DNA of 5,722 nucleotides from an uncultured Jeotgalicoccus sp. (GTDB lineage Bacteria; Bacillota; Bacilli; Staphylococcales; Salinicoccaceae): assembly GCA_947631305.1 (NCBI GenBank), contig CANRKV010000109.1:1-5722 (forward strand). The letters run 5' to 3'. The position numbers and the translations under genes were made by a program. The notes beneath the pieces are model-generated. The model searched no databases, was not told the origin of the DNA, and saw only the letters and a program-made list of their open reading frames with translations. Of this stretch, positions 1-5,722 are shown piece by piece (position 1 is the stretch's first letter; every line of letters begins with the position of its first letter).

Positions 1-764
1 TTAATATAATTGTACAGTGTCGACATAAAGTGAGTCACTGCCTGCATCGGGTCTTTACGTAAATAGTTCGGTGTCGATCCTGCATGGTTTGCCTCACCGG
101 TAAAGACAATTTCCCTTCTCGAGTTTCCCTGCAGATTATGAACGGCACCGATTTCCAGTCCTTCTTTGTCCAGCACCGGGCCCTGTTCTATATGAAGTTC
201 GATATAAGCTTCCGGCTTAATAAATCCTGGTTCATTTTCTCCTGCATAGCCGATGCGTTCGAGTTCATCGCCCAGTCTCAGACCGTCGATACTAATTGTA
301 TCCAGTGCCTTGTCTATATTTAAATCTCCTGAATATACTAATGAACCGAGCATGCTCGGCGGGAATCTTACGCCTTCCTCATTAGTAAATGCAGCAATAG
401 TTACCGGTCTGTTTGTTTTAATATTATTCTCTTTTAAAGTCTGTACTGTCTCAAGCCCTGAAAGTACGCCGTAACTGCCGTCATATTTCCCGGCGTCAAT
501 GACTGAGTCGATATGGGAACCGAGCATTAACGGTTTTTCTCCCTTGTTGTGTTCCTCTTCCCAGGTAGCAAATATATTACCGAAACGATCAATTTCAACT
601 TTTAATCGAAGCTCTTCAAACCAGCTGACCAGTAAATCTCTGCCCTGCTTATCTTCATCGGAAAGCGCCAGTCTGATTAACTGTCCGTCATCATTTCTGC
701 CGACCTCACCGAGTTCATTAATTCTATTTAATAATCTGTCTTCATTAATTTTTAATTGATTCAC
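1..764 (-). CDS. M20-family hydantoinase/carbamoylase-type amidohydrolase, N-terminal part
   Basis: This is a cytosolic metal-dependent amidohydrolase of the group that includes N-carbamoyl-L-amino-acid hydrolase, allantoate amidohydrolase and beta-ureidopropionase. They release CO2 and ammonia or an amine from carbamoyl or ureido compounds. The 254 codons seen are roughly 60% of the usual ~410; the C-terminus runs off the left edge. Metal-ligand motifs are clear: GSHIDSV (His84), GKYDGSYG (Asp95), TNEEGVRF (Glu130 in a Glu-Glu pair) and IELHIEQGP (His191). The start of the inserted lid/dimerisation domain also shows, with a GEANHAGSTP motif (His227). The start is GTG at 764, with AAGGGG 10 nt upstream and no in-frame ATG close by. 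It follows lplA2 by 56 bp with no terminator and no convincing promoter between them, so it may be read through from the sirTM operon. The exact substrate cannot be told from sequence; the family call is firm. Confidence 0.9.
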   Translation of the reverse strand, partial: MNQLKINEDRLLNRINELGEVGRNDDGQLIRLALSDEDKQGRDLLVSWFEELRLKVEIDRFGNIFATWEEEHNKGEKPLMLGSHIDSVIDAGKYDGSYGVLSGLETVQTLKENNIKTNRPVTIAAFTNEEGVRFPPSMLGSLVYSGDLNIDKALDTISIDGLRLGDELERIGYAGENEPGFIKPEAYIELHIEQGPVLDKEGLEIGAVHNLQGNSRREIVFTGEANHAGSTPNYLRKDPMQAVTHFMSTLYNYI

Positions 765-774
765 TGTAGATATG

Positions 775-780
775 CCCCTT
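775..780 (-). promoter_or_regulatory. Ribosome binding site supporting a GTG start
   Basis: The minus strand reads AAGGGG here, 10 nt before the GTG at 764. It is the only good Shine-Dalgarno match near the amino end of the amidohydrolase frame, and it decides in favour of the GTG start. Confidence 0.6.
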
Positions 781-820
781 TTTAAAGTACTTTCTTAATG
801 TTTACCCTTCATTATTGAAC

Positions 821-1846
821 TTATTCCAATATTAATTTTACAATTTCTTCTTTTGTGATACTGCCTAAGTAATTTTTTAAATTTATTGAAGATAACGCAG
901 CTGTTAAGTCTTCTTCTTTAAGCCGTACTCCTTCAAGAACCTCTTCAACTGTGCGGATTTCCTCGTTTCCGAAAAAGTCGCCGTAAATTTTAGCATGCTG
1001 GATAATTCCGCTCTCCACGTCGAGAGTAATATCAAGCGTACCAATAGAAAATCTGCCGTCTCTTGAGTACTTGAACCTTGGTGATTTACCGAAAGTCCAT
1101 TCCCAATTGCTGTATTTCTCAGCCATCAGCTTATCAATCGCTTTCCAGTCTGCATCCGTAAGCTCATAAGTTTTAACTTCACTTCTGTCGGCAGCTCCGA
1201 ATATTTTTAAAATCATCAATTCACTGAATTCAATACTTGAAAGGTTTTTATATTCTTCATCTAAATAGTCCCTTAAAGAAATCACTCTGCTGCGGACAGA
1301 TTTAATGCCTTTGGACTCCATTTTCTTTTTGTTCGGTCTTAATGATTTTTCCATTTTTTCTGCATCGACATCAAGCAGCAGCGAATAACCGCTGTACGTC
1401 CGCCCATTCACCACGTTCATTGCGCCGCCGGATACTTTTCTACCCTCGACATGCAAATCATTACGCCCGCTCTTTTCAACATTTTTCAAACCCAGTTCTT
1501 TGAGTATTTGAATCGCAGGTTCATACATCTGATCAAAGTTAATATCCGCACTAACATCGGTATTATCACTGACAAAACAAAAATTCACTCCGCCCATATC
1601 GAGGTAAATCGTGCCGCCACCGGTATCCCGTCTTACCAAATTAATTCCGTTTTCTTTCATATATTCTAAGTTCGCTTCTTCACGTGCATTTTGATAACGG
1701 CCAACCTGCACCAGCGGTTCTGTTAAATACGGGAATACCATGTCTTCCCCTAAAAATAAATTCTTTTGGGCATAGACCTGCACAGCAAGTGCGACTGCGC
1801 CGTCATATATATATTTACCATCGCGTTTAACTTCTATAAGATACAT
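821..1846 (-). CDS. lplA2: Lipoate-protein ligase, LplA2 type (SirTM-associated)
   Basis: A 341-residue lipoate-protein ligase that activates free lipoate with ATP and transfers it to a lysine of a carrier protein in the cytoplasm. The N-terminal catalytic domain (about residues 1-245) carries RRDTGGG (72-78), Y-L-D (81-83), GRND (127-130) and the GRKVSGGA segment whose Lys137 matches the catalytic lysine of E. coli LplA. The C-terminal ~90 residues form the accessory domain, so the protein is full length. Canonical LplA usually has a Y-H-D variant after the Gly triplet. The RRDTGGG and Y-L/I-D form resembles, from memory, the LplA2 enzymes of SirTM operons. The ATG lies 3 bp after the sirTM stop, and its GGAG ribosome site lies inside the last sirTM codons, so translation is probably coupled. 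In the known system LplA2 lipoylates GcvH-L, the substrate of SirTM; no such carrier gene is in this window. Confidence 0.92.
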   Translation of the reverse strand: MYLIEVKRDGKYIYDGAVALAVQVYAQKNLFLGEDMVFPYLTEPLVQVGRYQNAREEANLEYMKENGINLVRRDTGGGTIYLDMGGVNFCFVSDNTDVSADINFDQMYEPAIQILKELGLKNVEKSGRNDLHVEGRKVSGGAMNVVNGRTYSGYSLLLDVDAEKMEKSLRPNKKKMESKGIKSVRSRVISLRDYLDEEYKNLSSIEFSELMILKIFGAADRSEVKTYELTDADWKAIDKLMAEKYSNWEWTFGKSPRFKYSRDGRFSIGTLDITLDVESGIIQHAKIYGDFFGNEEIRTVEEVLEGVRLKEEDLTAALSSINLKNYLGSITKEEIVKLILE

Positions 1847-1849
1847 TGA

Positions 1850-2767
1850 CTATTGCTCCATTTCGTATGTTTTTATCTTGATAAACTGCTGATCCTTCTG
1901 AACATTTTCAAGAAGTTCTTTGATATCTTCCTGCAGCCATATTGAACGTTCTCTTATAGCAGGCGGTATTCTGTAATCTTTTAAGTTCACAGTCATATAT
2001 AAAGCATTGTCACGATTTTCGGTCATCTGCTGGAATGGGTGTTTAATTACCTGCGGAGCCATATATCCGCATCCCAGTTCCAGTATTAATAATTTCTTAT
2101 TTATATTGCGGTCTAAAAAATCATGAAACAGTTTCTGGTCTTCAAAGAATCGGTCATCCTCAACCATCCAGTCCGTATGATTACGCCTGTTCAGTTCCAT
2201 CGGTGCACCGCATTCAGAACAGTATGGAATCAATTCGTCCGGTACTGTCATATTCTTTTGTTCCGCAAGCATTTGCTTCATTAATTTTTCATTATTATAA
2301 CGTTTCGGCGTGCAGCCTTTGGAACACTGGATCAGATTATATTTCCCCTGTACGTCGAATACTTTATCTTTATTAAAGCCCGAAATTTCAAATGCATTAT
2401 CAGCATTGGAAGTAATAATATGATAGTTCCGGCCTTCGAGTAATTCCTTCAGCCGGACAGAGGACTCACCAAGCGGCTGATTCATATAATTCAGCTCAAC
2501 AAAACGGCTGAAAAATGCCCATTCTTCATTTAAATTTTCAAACTCAAATACACTTGCCTGAAACATATCCAGCCAGCGGTATTTTTCGATAAAATCCGGG
2601 AAACTCTGAGTAAACCTCGGTCCTGCATATGTAAACCCGTCTGCTGCACCCATGCCGGCACCGGCACCAATCAATACAGCATCCGCTTCATCTAAAGCCA
2701 TTGACAGCCTGCTTGAAGCAGTTAAATCTTCACATTTATTCAACACCTGCCATGATGTTTCATTCAT
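1850..2767 (-). CDS. sirTM: Class M sirtuin SirTM, protein ADP-ribosyltransferase
   Basis: A 305-residue sirtuin-fold protein. The Rossmann NAD-binding start is clear (VLIGAGAGMGAADGF, residues 31-45). The usual sirtuin Q-N-x-D motif is replaced by TSNAD (119-123), and the catalytic His of the H-G motif is replaced by Gln140 in VQGK. Zinc ligands are kept as C-x3-C (148, 152) and C-x2-C (183, 186). This pattern marks class M sirtuins, which known work describes as protein ADP-ribosyltransferases acting on lipoylated GcvH-L rather than as lysine deacylases. Linkage to an LplA2 gene 3 bp downstream supports the call strongly. The ATG at 2767 has AAAGGA 9-10 nt upstream. The gene is first in its operon, with an upstream terminator for the neighbouring gene and a probable extended -10 promoter. 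The macrodomain hydrolase and GcvH-L genes usually linked to it are not adjacent. A classical deacylase is unlikely given the missing His. Confidence 0.92.
   Translation of the reverse strand: MNETSWQVLNKCEDLTASSRLSMALDEADAVLIGAGAGMGAADGFTYAGPRFTQSFPDFIEKYRWLDMFQASVFEFENLNEEWAFFSRFVELNYMNQPLGESSVRLKELLEGRNYHIITSNADNAFEISGFNKDKVFDVQGKYNLIQCSKGCTPKRYNNEKLMKQMLAEQKNMTVPDELIPYCSECGAPMELNRRNHTDWMVEDDRFFEDQKLFHDFLDRNINKKLLILELGCGYMAPQVIKHPFQQMTENRDNALYMTVNLKDYRIPPAIRERSIWLQEDIKELLENVQKDQQFIKIKTYEMEQ
1856..1859 (-). promoter_or_regulatory. lplA2 ribosome binding site inside the sirTM C-terminus
   Basis: GGAG on the minus strand lies 9 nt before the lplA2 ATG and overlaps the final Met-Glu codons of sirTM. 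With only 3 bp between stop and start, this points to translational coupling and matched amounts of the two enzymes. Confidence 0.65.
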
Positions 2768-2813
2768 AATCTTCAGTCCTTTTATGAATAGTTAAAAAAC
2801 TTCTCTTAAAACT

Positions 2814-2822
2814 ACTATAACA
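2814..2822 (-). promoter_or_regulatory. Probable extended -10 promoter of the sirTM operon
   Basis: The minus strand reads TGTTATAGT, an extended -10 element (TG-n-TATAGT), about 46 bp before the sirTM ATG. The matching -35 position falls inside the upstream terminator stem and has no good consensus, so the element would rely on the extended TG. The leader would be about 40 nt. No clear operator was seen. Moderate to low confidence. Confidence 0.4.
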
Positions 2823-2825
2823 GAT

Positions 2826-2861
2826 AAAAAAACACGATGATTAATTCAATCATCGTGTTTT
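2826..2861 (-). terminator. Rho-independent terminator of the binding-protein gene
   Basis: A perfect 14-bp stem (2829-2842 with 2848-2861) closes a 5-nt loop and starts 22 nt after the stop codon of the binding-protein gene. On the minus strand it runs into seven T residues (2832-2826). The plus strand also ends in four T residues, but no plus-strand gene needs it. It separates the lipoprotein gene from the sirTM operon. Confidence 0.92.
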
Positions 2862-2883
2862 CCTACTTAAATATACTTAATTT

Positions 2884-4680
2884 TTATTCTGCAAGACCAA
2901 CGTTGTAAAGTGCTGTTTCTTTATTAAAACCAATTTCAACACCATAGTTTACAACATTATCACTAACCGGATGCAATCCTGAACGGTAGACAGTCGGAAT
3001 CACCGTAACATTATCCACCATCATCTGCTGCCATTCATTATATGCTTCAATTCTAGTATCGAGATCCAATGCTTCCATAGAGTTGCCTCGTTCAAGCAGC
3101 TCATTGTTTTCTTCAGATGCAAAGCGTGTGTAGTTATAAGATGAATTTTCACCGTATAACTCTGAAGGATCTACATCAGTTTCAAACATCCACCCCGATA
3201 AGAAGACATCAATCTCAGTATCGTCTTTTTCTAGCATATCGTAAAATGCATTATATTCGATTAAACGTCCATCTAATAATTCAACGTTTAAACCAACTTC
3301 ACGCCATTGCTGCATATAATAATTTGCCAGCGGTTCAGCTGTCGAGCCGCCTGCGATTGCTGCAAAGTTAATATCAAGCGGTTCTCCTTCGGGTGTTTCT
3401 CTGAAGCCGTCGCCGTCCGTATCCTCATATCCAGCTTCGTCGAGTACTCTGTTTGCTTCCTCTGTACTGTATTCAGGTTCTTCTATTTCAGTATTATGGA
3501 AAGCTGTATAGTAAGGCGGGATGGGTGTTGTCGCTTTAGAGCGGAGACCGTTATAGAATCTCTCACCCACAGCATTGTTGTCAATTGCATGCCACATCGC
3601 ACGGCGCAGTTCCACATCACCCATTTTCATTTCTTCAGGTACAGAATTGACCACTCTGTTTTCTGCATCCCATGTACCGTATTTAAATCCAATATAATCG
3701 TAAGTCGGCTCAATCTGTCCGAGCCATTCAACGCCTTCCATATCCGCTACATCAGGAAATTGGTTAATTGGGAAGTTATCCACGATATCCACCTCACCTG
3801 ATTCAACTGCGTTGGCAATTGAAGATCCAGACATTACACGTATATTAATTCCGTCTAGCTGCGGTTCACCTCGCCAATAGTCTTCAAACTTAACAAGAGA
3901 CAATGATTCCCCTGATACGATTGAATCTACTTTGTATGGACCGATACCGATTGGATTTTCTCTTGTTTCAGGTGACGCAGCAATCTCAGTAATTTCCATT
4001 CCCTCGTAATGATGTTCCGGGAATGCATATGGCCAAAATCCTCCTGCAGTCAGAGATGGTACTACTTCCTTATATGTAAAGACAGCAGTCTTGTCATCAA
4101 TCACTTCAATGCCTGAAATCTCATCCGCTTCACCTGCTCGATACTCATCATATCCTTCGATAAGAGTGAAACCATCTGTAGATCCTCGGACACCATCATA
4201 GTCAGGGTGACCAATAACTTCGTAAGATGCTACGTAGTCGGTAATTTTTAACGGTTCACCATCATGCCAATTGATGCCATCCTGTACTGTAAAGGTTACT
4301 GTTTTACCTTCTTCGTTCATATCATAATGAATAGCACCTTCGTTTGTTGTCAACTGGTTTTCGTCATATGTAAAAACTGCTTCATCAAAATACTCAAGCA
4401 TTTTCATTTCCGGTGCAAGTGTATAAAAGGCCCAGTTAAACGTCCCATCCAATGGACTGTCACTTGTGTAGCCAATTTTCAGCGTACCTGTACCAGACGG
4501 TTCCGCTTCATTTGAAACCACTTCCGGAAAATCTTCATGACTGTAGATATTTGTTTCTTTAGAATCATTATTTTCTGCTGATTCTGTATCTTCATTTGCA
4601 GCGCCATCATTACCACACGCAGCCATTACAAAAACCAGACTTGTTAATGCCAAGCCCTTAATCAAACTAAATCTCCTCAT
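2884..4680 (-). CDS. Family-5 ABC transporter substrate-binding lipoprotein (oligopeptide type)
   Basis: A 598-residue extracellular lipoprotein of the OppA/AppA/DppA group (SBP family 5), which catches peptides or similar solutes for an ABC importer. The signal peptide has a basic start (R2, R3, K8), a hydrophobic core to about residue 19, and a lipobox ending in MAAC with Cys22 as the lipidated residue. A Ser/Glu/Asn/Asp-rich linker follows to about residue 45. The family domain then includes DGINWHDGEPLKITDY, the IGIGPYKV segment and a C-terminal region typical of the family. Residues 420-431 fit a 12-position EF-hand-like calcium loop (Asp at 1, 3 and 5, Gly at 6, Glu at 12), often seen in this family. 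The mature protein is strongly acidic. It has its own promoter and terminator and no permease or ATPase gene beside it, so it looks like an orphan receptor sharing a transporter encoded elsewhere. The ATG at 4680 has AAGGGG 11 nt upstream. The solute is not known; nickel, sugar or opine binding cannot be excluded. Confidence 0.93.
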   Translation of the reverse strand: MRRFSLIKGLALTSLVFVMAACGNDGAANEDTESAENNDSKETNIYSHEDFPEVVSNEAEPSGTGTLKIGYTSDSPLDGTFNWAFYTLAPEMKMLEYFDEAVFTYDENQLTTNEGAIHYDMNEEGKTVTFTVQDGINWHDGEPLKITDYVASYEVIGHPDYDGVRGSTDGFTLIEGYDEYRAGEADEISGIEVIDDKTAVFTYKEVVPSLTAGGFWPYAFPEHHYEGMEITEIAASPETRENPIGIGPYKVDSIVSGESLSLVKFEDYWRGEPQLDGINIRVMSGSSIANAVESGEVDIVDNFPINQFPDVADMEGVEWLGQIEPTYDYIGFKYGTWDAENRVVNSVPEEMKMGDVELRRAMWHAIDNNAVGERFYNGLRSKATTPIPPYYTAFHNTEIEEPEYSTEEANRVLDEAGYEDTDGDGFRETPEGEPLDINFAAIAGGSTAEPLANYYMQQWREVGLNVELLDGRLIEYNAFYDMLEKDDTEIDVFLSGWMFETDVDPSELYGENSSYNYTRFASEENNELLERGNSMEALDLDTRIEAYNEWQQMMVDNVTVIPTVYRSGLHPVSDNVVNYGVEIGFNKETALYNVGLAE

Positions 4681-4694
4681 ACAATTTTCATCCC

Positions 4695-4719
4695 CTTATA
4701 GATTTCCTACATCTATAAG
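4695..4719. promoter_or_regulatory. Inverted repeat over the start site of the binding-protein gene
   Basis: A perfect 9-bp inverted repeat (cttatagat, 7-nt spacer, atctataag) begins at the edge of the -10 element, spans the predicted transcription start and reaches into the Shine-Dalgarno sequence. Because transcription would start inside one arm, a repressor operator is more likely than an RNA hairpin. No known regulator site was recognised. Confidence 0.5.
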
Positions 4720-4745
4720 TATATATTCAGCAAATTTATTGTAAA
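4718..4745 (-). promoter_or_regulatory. Promoter of the binding-protein gene
   Basis: On the minus strand TTTACA (4745-4740) and TATACT (4723-4718) are separated by 16 bp, a good sigma-A type match. The predicted start lies near 4711, giving a leader of about 30 nt. Confidence 0.65.
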
Positions 4746-4751
4746 GGCTTT

Positions 4752-4772
4752 CATTTACAATTTGTGTAAATG
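4752..4772. promoter_or_regulatory. Inverted repeat upstream of the -35 element
   Basis: A perfect 8-bp inverted repeat (catttaca, 5-nt spacer, tgtaaatg) lies between the DUF429 stop codon and the -35 box of the binding-protein gene. It has no T-tract on either strand, so it is not a good terminator. The TGTAAA half is repeated at 4740-4745, within the -35 box. The site looks like an operator, but I cannot name the regulator. Confidence 0.5.
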
Positions 4773-4774
4773 TA

Positions 4775-5512
4775 CTAATATCTTAGTAGCTCAGGTATCA
4801 GTATAAAACCATCCTCATCCGTGCCGAATTTTCTCGGTACAGCCATATTTTTATGAATCATATAAAACCCTAGAGCACACAATACGGCGTCCAGTTTATC
4901 TTCCAGATGTTTATGATGTTTACGCGTAATAGTCGCTTCATCTATAATAAGTTTTTCACTGAAGCCCTTAATAATATTCTGTTCTTCAAACAATGCAATC
5001 CGGTCAATCAGCAATACCATCTGTCCGACTGTCTCTTCAAACGTCATGCCTTTTTTACGTTTATATCTGACTGGAAAAATATCCGGGAACAAACCGCTCA
5101 CAATCCCCGTCGGGAATGTTTCAACAATACTCGAACCCTCTTCATTCATCCCGATACTGATGTTTGGAAGATGTTCTGTTATTAACTTGCTTAATACTTC
5201 GCCTCTGATACTTTTAAATGTTTTAGTCAGAAATGTCCTGTTGGAGTTAAACGCAAATAGACGGTGTCCGTTAATTCTCGCTCTCTGTAAATCACCTTCC
5301 GCCTGACGCGAACCGGTCTCATTATTTACAACAAGCGGCGCATCGATTGCTATATGCAGAATTTCATCGCTGTAGTTTTTAATAATATTAACGATGTCTT
5401 CATCGCTGAACACTGCAGATTCAAGGGTGAGTACTTCCCCGCTCTCATCTATAACACAAACTCCGCTTTCGTTTTTATATGTCCAGGCAAGATCTATGCC
5501 GATAAACTTCAT
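4775..5512 (-). CDS. DUF429 family protein, predicted RNase H-fold nuclease
   Basis: A 245-residue protein of the DUF429 family, predicted to have an RNase H-like nuclease fold; no cellular role is established. The acidic motifs expected of the fold are in order: MKFIGIDLAW (Asp7) on the first strand, IAIDAPL (Asp57), VETFP (Glu131), and KLDAVLCAL (Asp208) on the late helix. The length is usual for the family and there is no signal peptide or membrane segment. The ATG at 5512 has AGAGGA 9 nt upstream. It sits alone: a divergent gene starts 89 bp upstream, and the binding-protein promoter follows its stop. No U-tract terminator is seen after it, so some transcription may run on into the lipoprotein gene. 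Fold and family are well supported; nuclease activity is inference. Confidence 0.85.
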   Translation of the reverse strand: MKFIGIDLAWTYKNESGVCVIDESGEVLTLESAVFSDEDIVNIIKNYSDEILHIAIDAPLVVNNETGSRQAEGDLQRARINGHRLFAFNSNRTFLTKTFKSIRGEVLSKLITEHLPNISIGMNEEGSSIVETFPTGIVSGLFPDIFPVRYKRKKGMTFEETVGQMVLLIDRIALFEEQNIIKGFSEKLIIDEATITRKHHKHLEDKLDAVLCALGFYMIHKNMAVPRKFGTDEDGFILIPELLRY

Positions 5513-5541
5513 TTATATCAGTCCTCTTCTGTATATCACTA

Positions 5542-5584
5542 TTGATGCTGCTTCCAGTATATTATAATTGGCTTAACTTATTAA
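5542..5584. promoter_or_regulatory. Overlapping divergent promoters
   Basis: For the DUF429 gene (minus strand), TTAATA (5584-5579) and TATACT (5561-5556) are 17 bp apart, with a second possible TATAAT at 5566-5561. For the plus-strand kinase gene, TTGATG (5542-5547) and TATAAT (5563-5568) are 15 bp apart, a short spacing. The two -10 regions share the same AT-rich block. The -35 boxes match only 4 of 6 positions, so confidence is modest. Confidence 0.4.
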
Positions 5585-5601
5585 CATTGGGGATGGTTAA
5601 A

Positions 5602-5722
5602 ATGTCTGAAACGATGATTAATTCTCTCTCATCAGAACTGCCGCTTAAAAATATTCAATCTATAACGTCTTTTAATAAAGGATGGTCCAGTGATCGGAAG
5701 TTTATCGTTGTGACTGAAGATA
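5602..5722 (+). CDS. Aminoglycoside-phosphotransferase-like kinase, N-terminal fragment
   Basis: The first 40 codons of a gene that continues past the right edge. After a short variable lead, residues 20-38 read as an ITSFNKGWSSDRKFIVV segment. The NKGWSSD turn between two strands is typical of the nucleotide-binding start of the APH/choline-kinase-like phosphotransferase family, where an ATP-binding lysine and a catalytic Asp follow further on, outside this window. The ATG at 5602 is chosen because GGGGATGG lies 5-10 nt upstream; an in-frame ATG at 5593 would overlap that site. The gene is divergent from the DUF429 gene. Real aminoglycoside resistance should not be assumed: many family members phosphorylate small metabolites. 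The call rests on a short fragment. Confidence 0.6.
   Translation, partial: MSETMINSLSSELPLKNIQSITSFNKGWSSDRKFIVVTED

Noticed and set aside
84..759. Three plus-strand open frames over the amidohydrolase
   Set aside because: They overlap conserved metal-binding motifs coded on the minus strand and show no domain of their own.
784..793. 10-bp palindrome AAAGTACTTT before the amidohydrolase gene
   Set aside because: It is short, AT-rich and has no partner copy in the window; chance is enough to explain it.
3307..3801. Long plus-strand open frame (164 codons)
   Set aside because: It lies wholly antisense to the well-supported binding-protein gene, its product shows no recognised domain, and it is Cys/Arg/His/Phe-rich in the way a reverse-complement shadow of an acidic protein would be.
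4752..4772. Possible terminator for the DUF429 gene
   Set aside because: The hairpin has only 8 mostly A-T pairs and no following T-run on the minus strand, so it is better read as an operator-like site.
5593..5595. Upstream in-frame ATG for the kinase gene
   Set aside because: It overlaps the only plausible ribosome binding site and has none of its own at a proper distance, so the ATG at 5602 is preferred.

Overview
The window is about 40% GC by eye, with strong AAGGGG/GGAG ribosome sites, A/T-rich bacterial promoters and a classic rho-independent terminator. This suggests a low-GC Firmicute. The SirTM-LplA2 gene pair and the general protein character fit Staphylococcaceae (Jeotgalicoccus, Salinicoccus, Macrococcus or a relative), and the acidic lipoprotein would suit a halotolerant member. 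The genus is inference only.

Layout: five genes lie on the minus strand and one partial gene on the plus strand. Reading in minus-strand order from the right: a DUF429 predicted RNase H-fold nuclease (5512-4775); an orphan family-5 (oligopeptide-type) ABC-transporter lipoprotein (4680-2884) with its own promoter, two inverted repeats around that promoter and a perfect 14-bp terminator stem; then a class M sirtuin, SirTM (2767-1850), 3 bp before an LplA2-type lipoate-protein ligase (1846-821); and finally the first 254 codons of an M20 hydantoinase/carbamoylase-type amidohydrolase (764 to the window edge). To the right of the DUF429 gene a divergent gene begins (5602 onward) and encodes the start of an aminoglycoside-phosphotransferase-like kinase.

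The most notable locus is SirTM-LplA2. In Staphylococcus aureus and Streptococcus pyogenes the known system has LplA2 lipoylate a GcvH-like carrier (GcvH-L), SirTM ADP-ribosylate the lipoylated carrier, and a linked macrodomain hydrolase reverse this, probably in response to oxidative stress. Here the two writer enzymes are tightly coupled. A terminator lies directly upstream and an amidohydrolase gene directly downstream, and neither GcvH-L nor the macrodomain gene is adjacent. The carrier and eraser must therefore be encoded elsewhere or be missing. No gene-free stretch exceeds about 120 bp. I saw no tRNA, rRNA, CRISPR array, insertion sequence or riboswitch.
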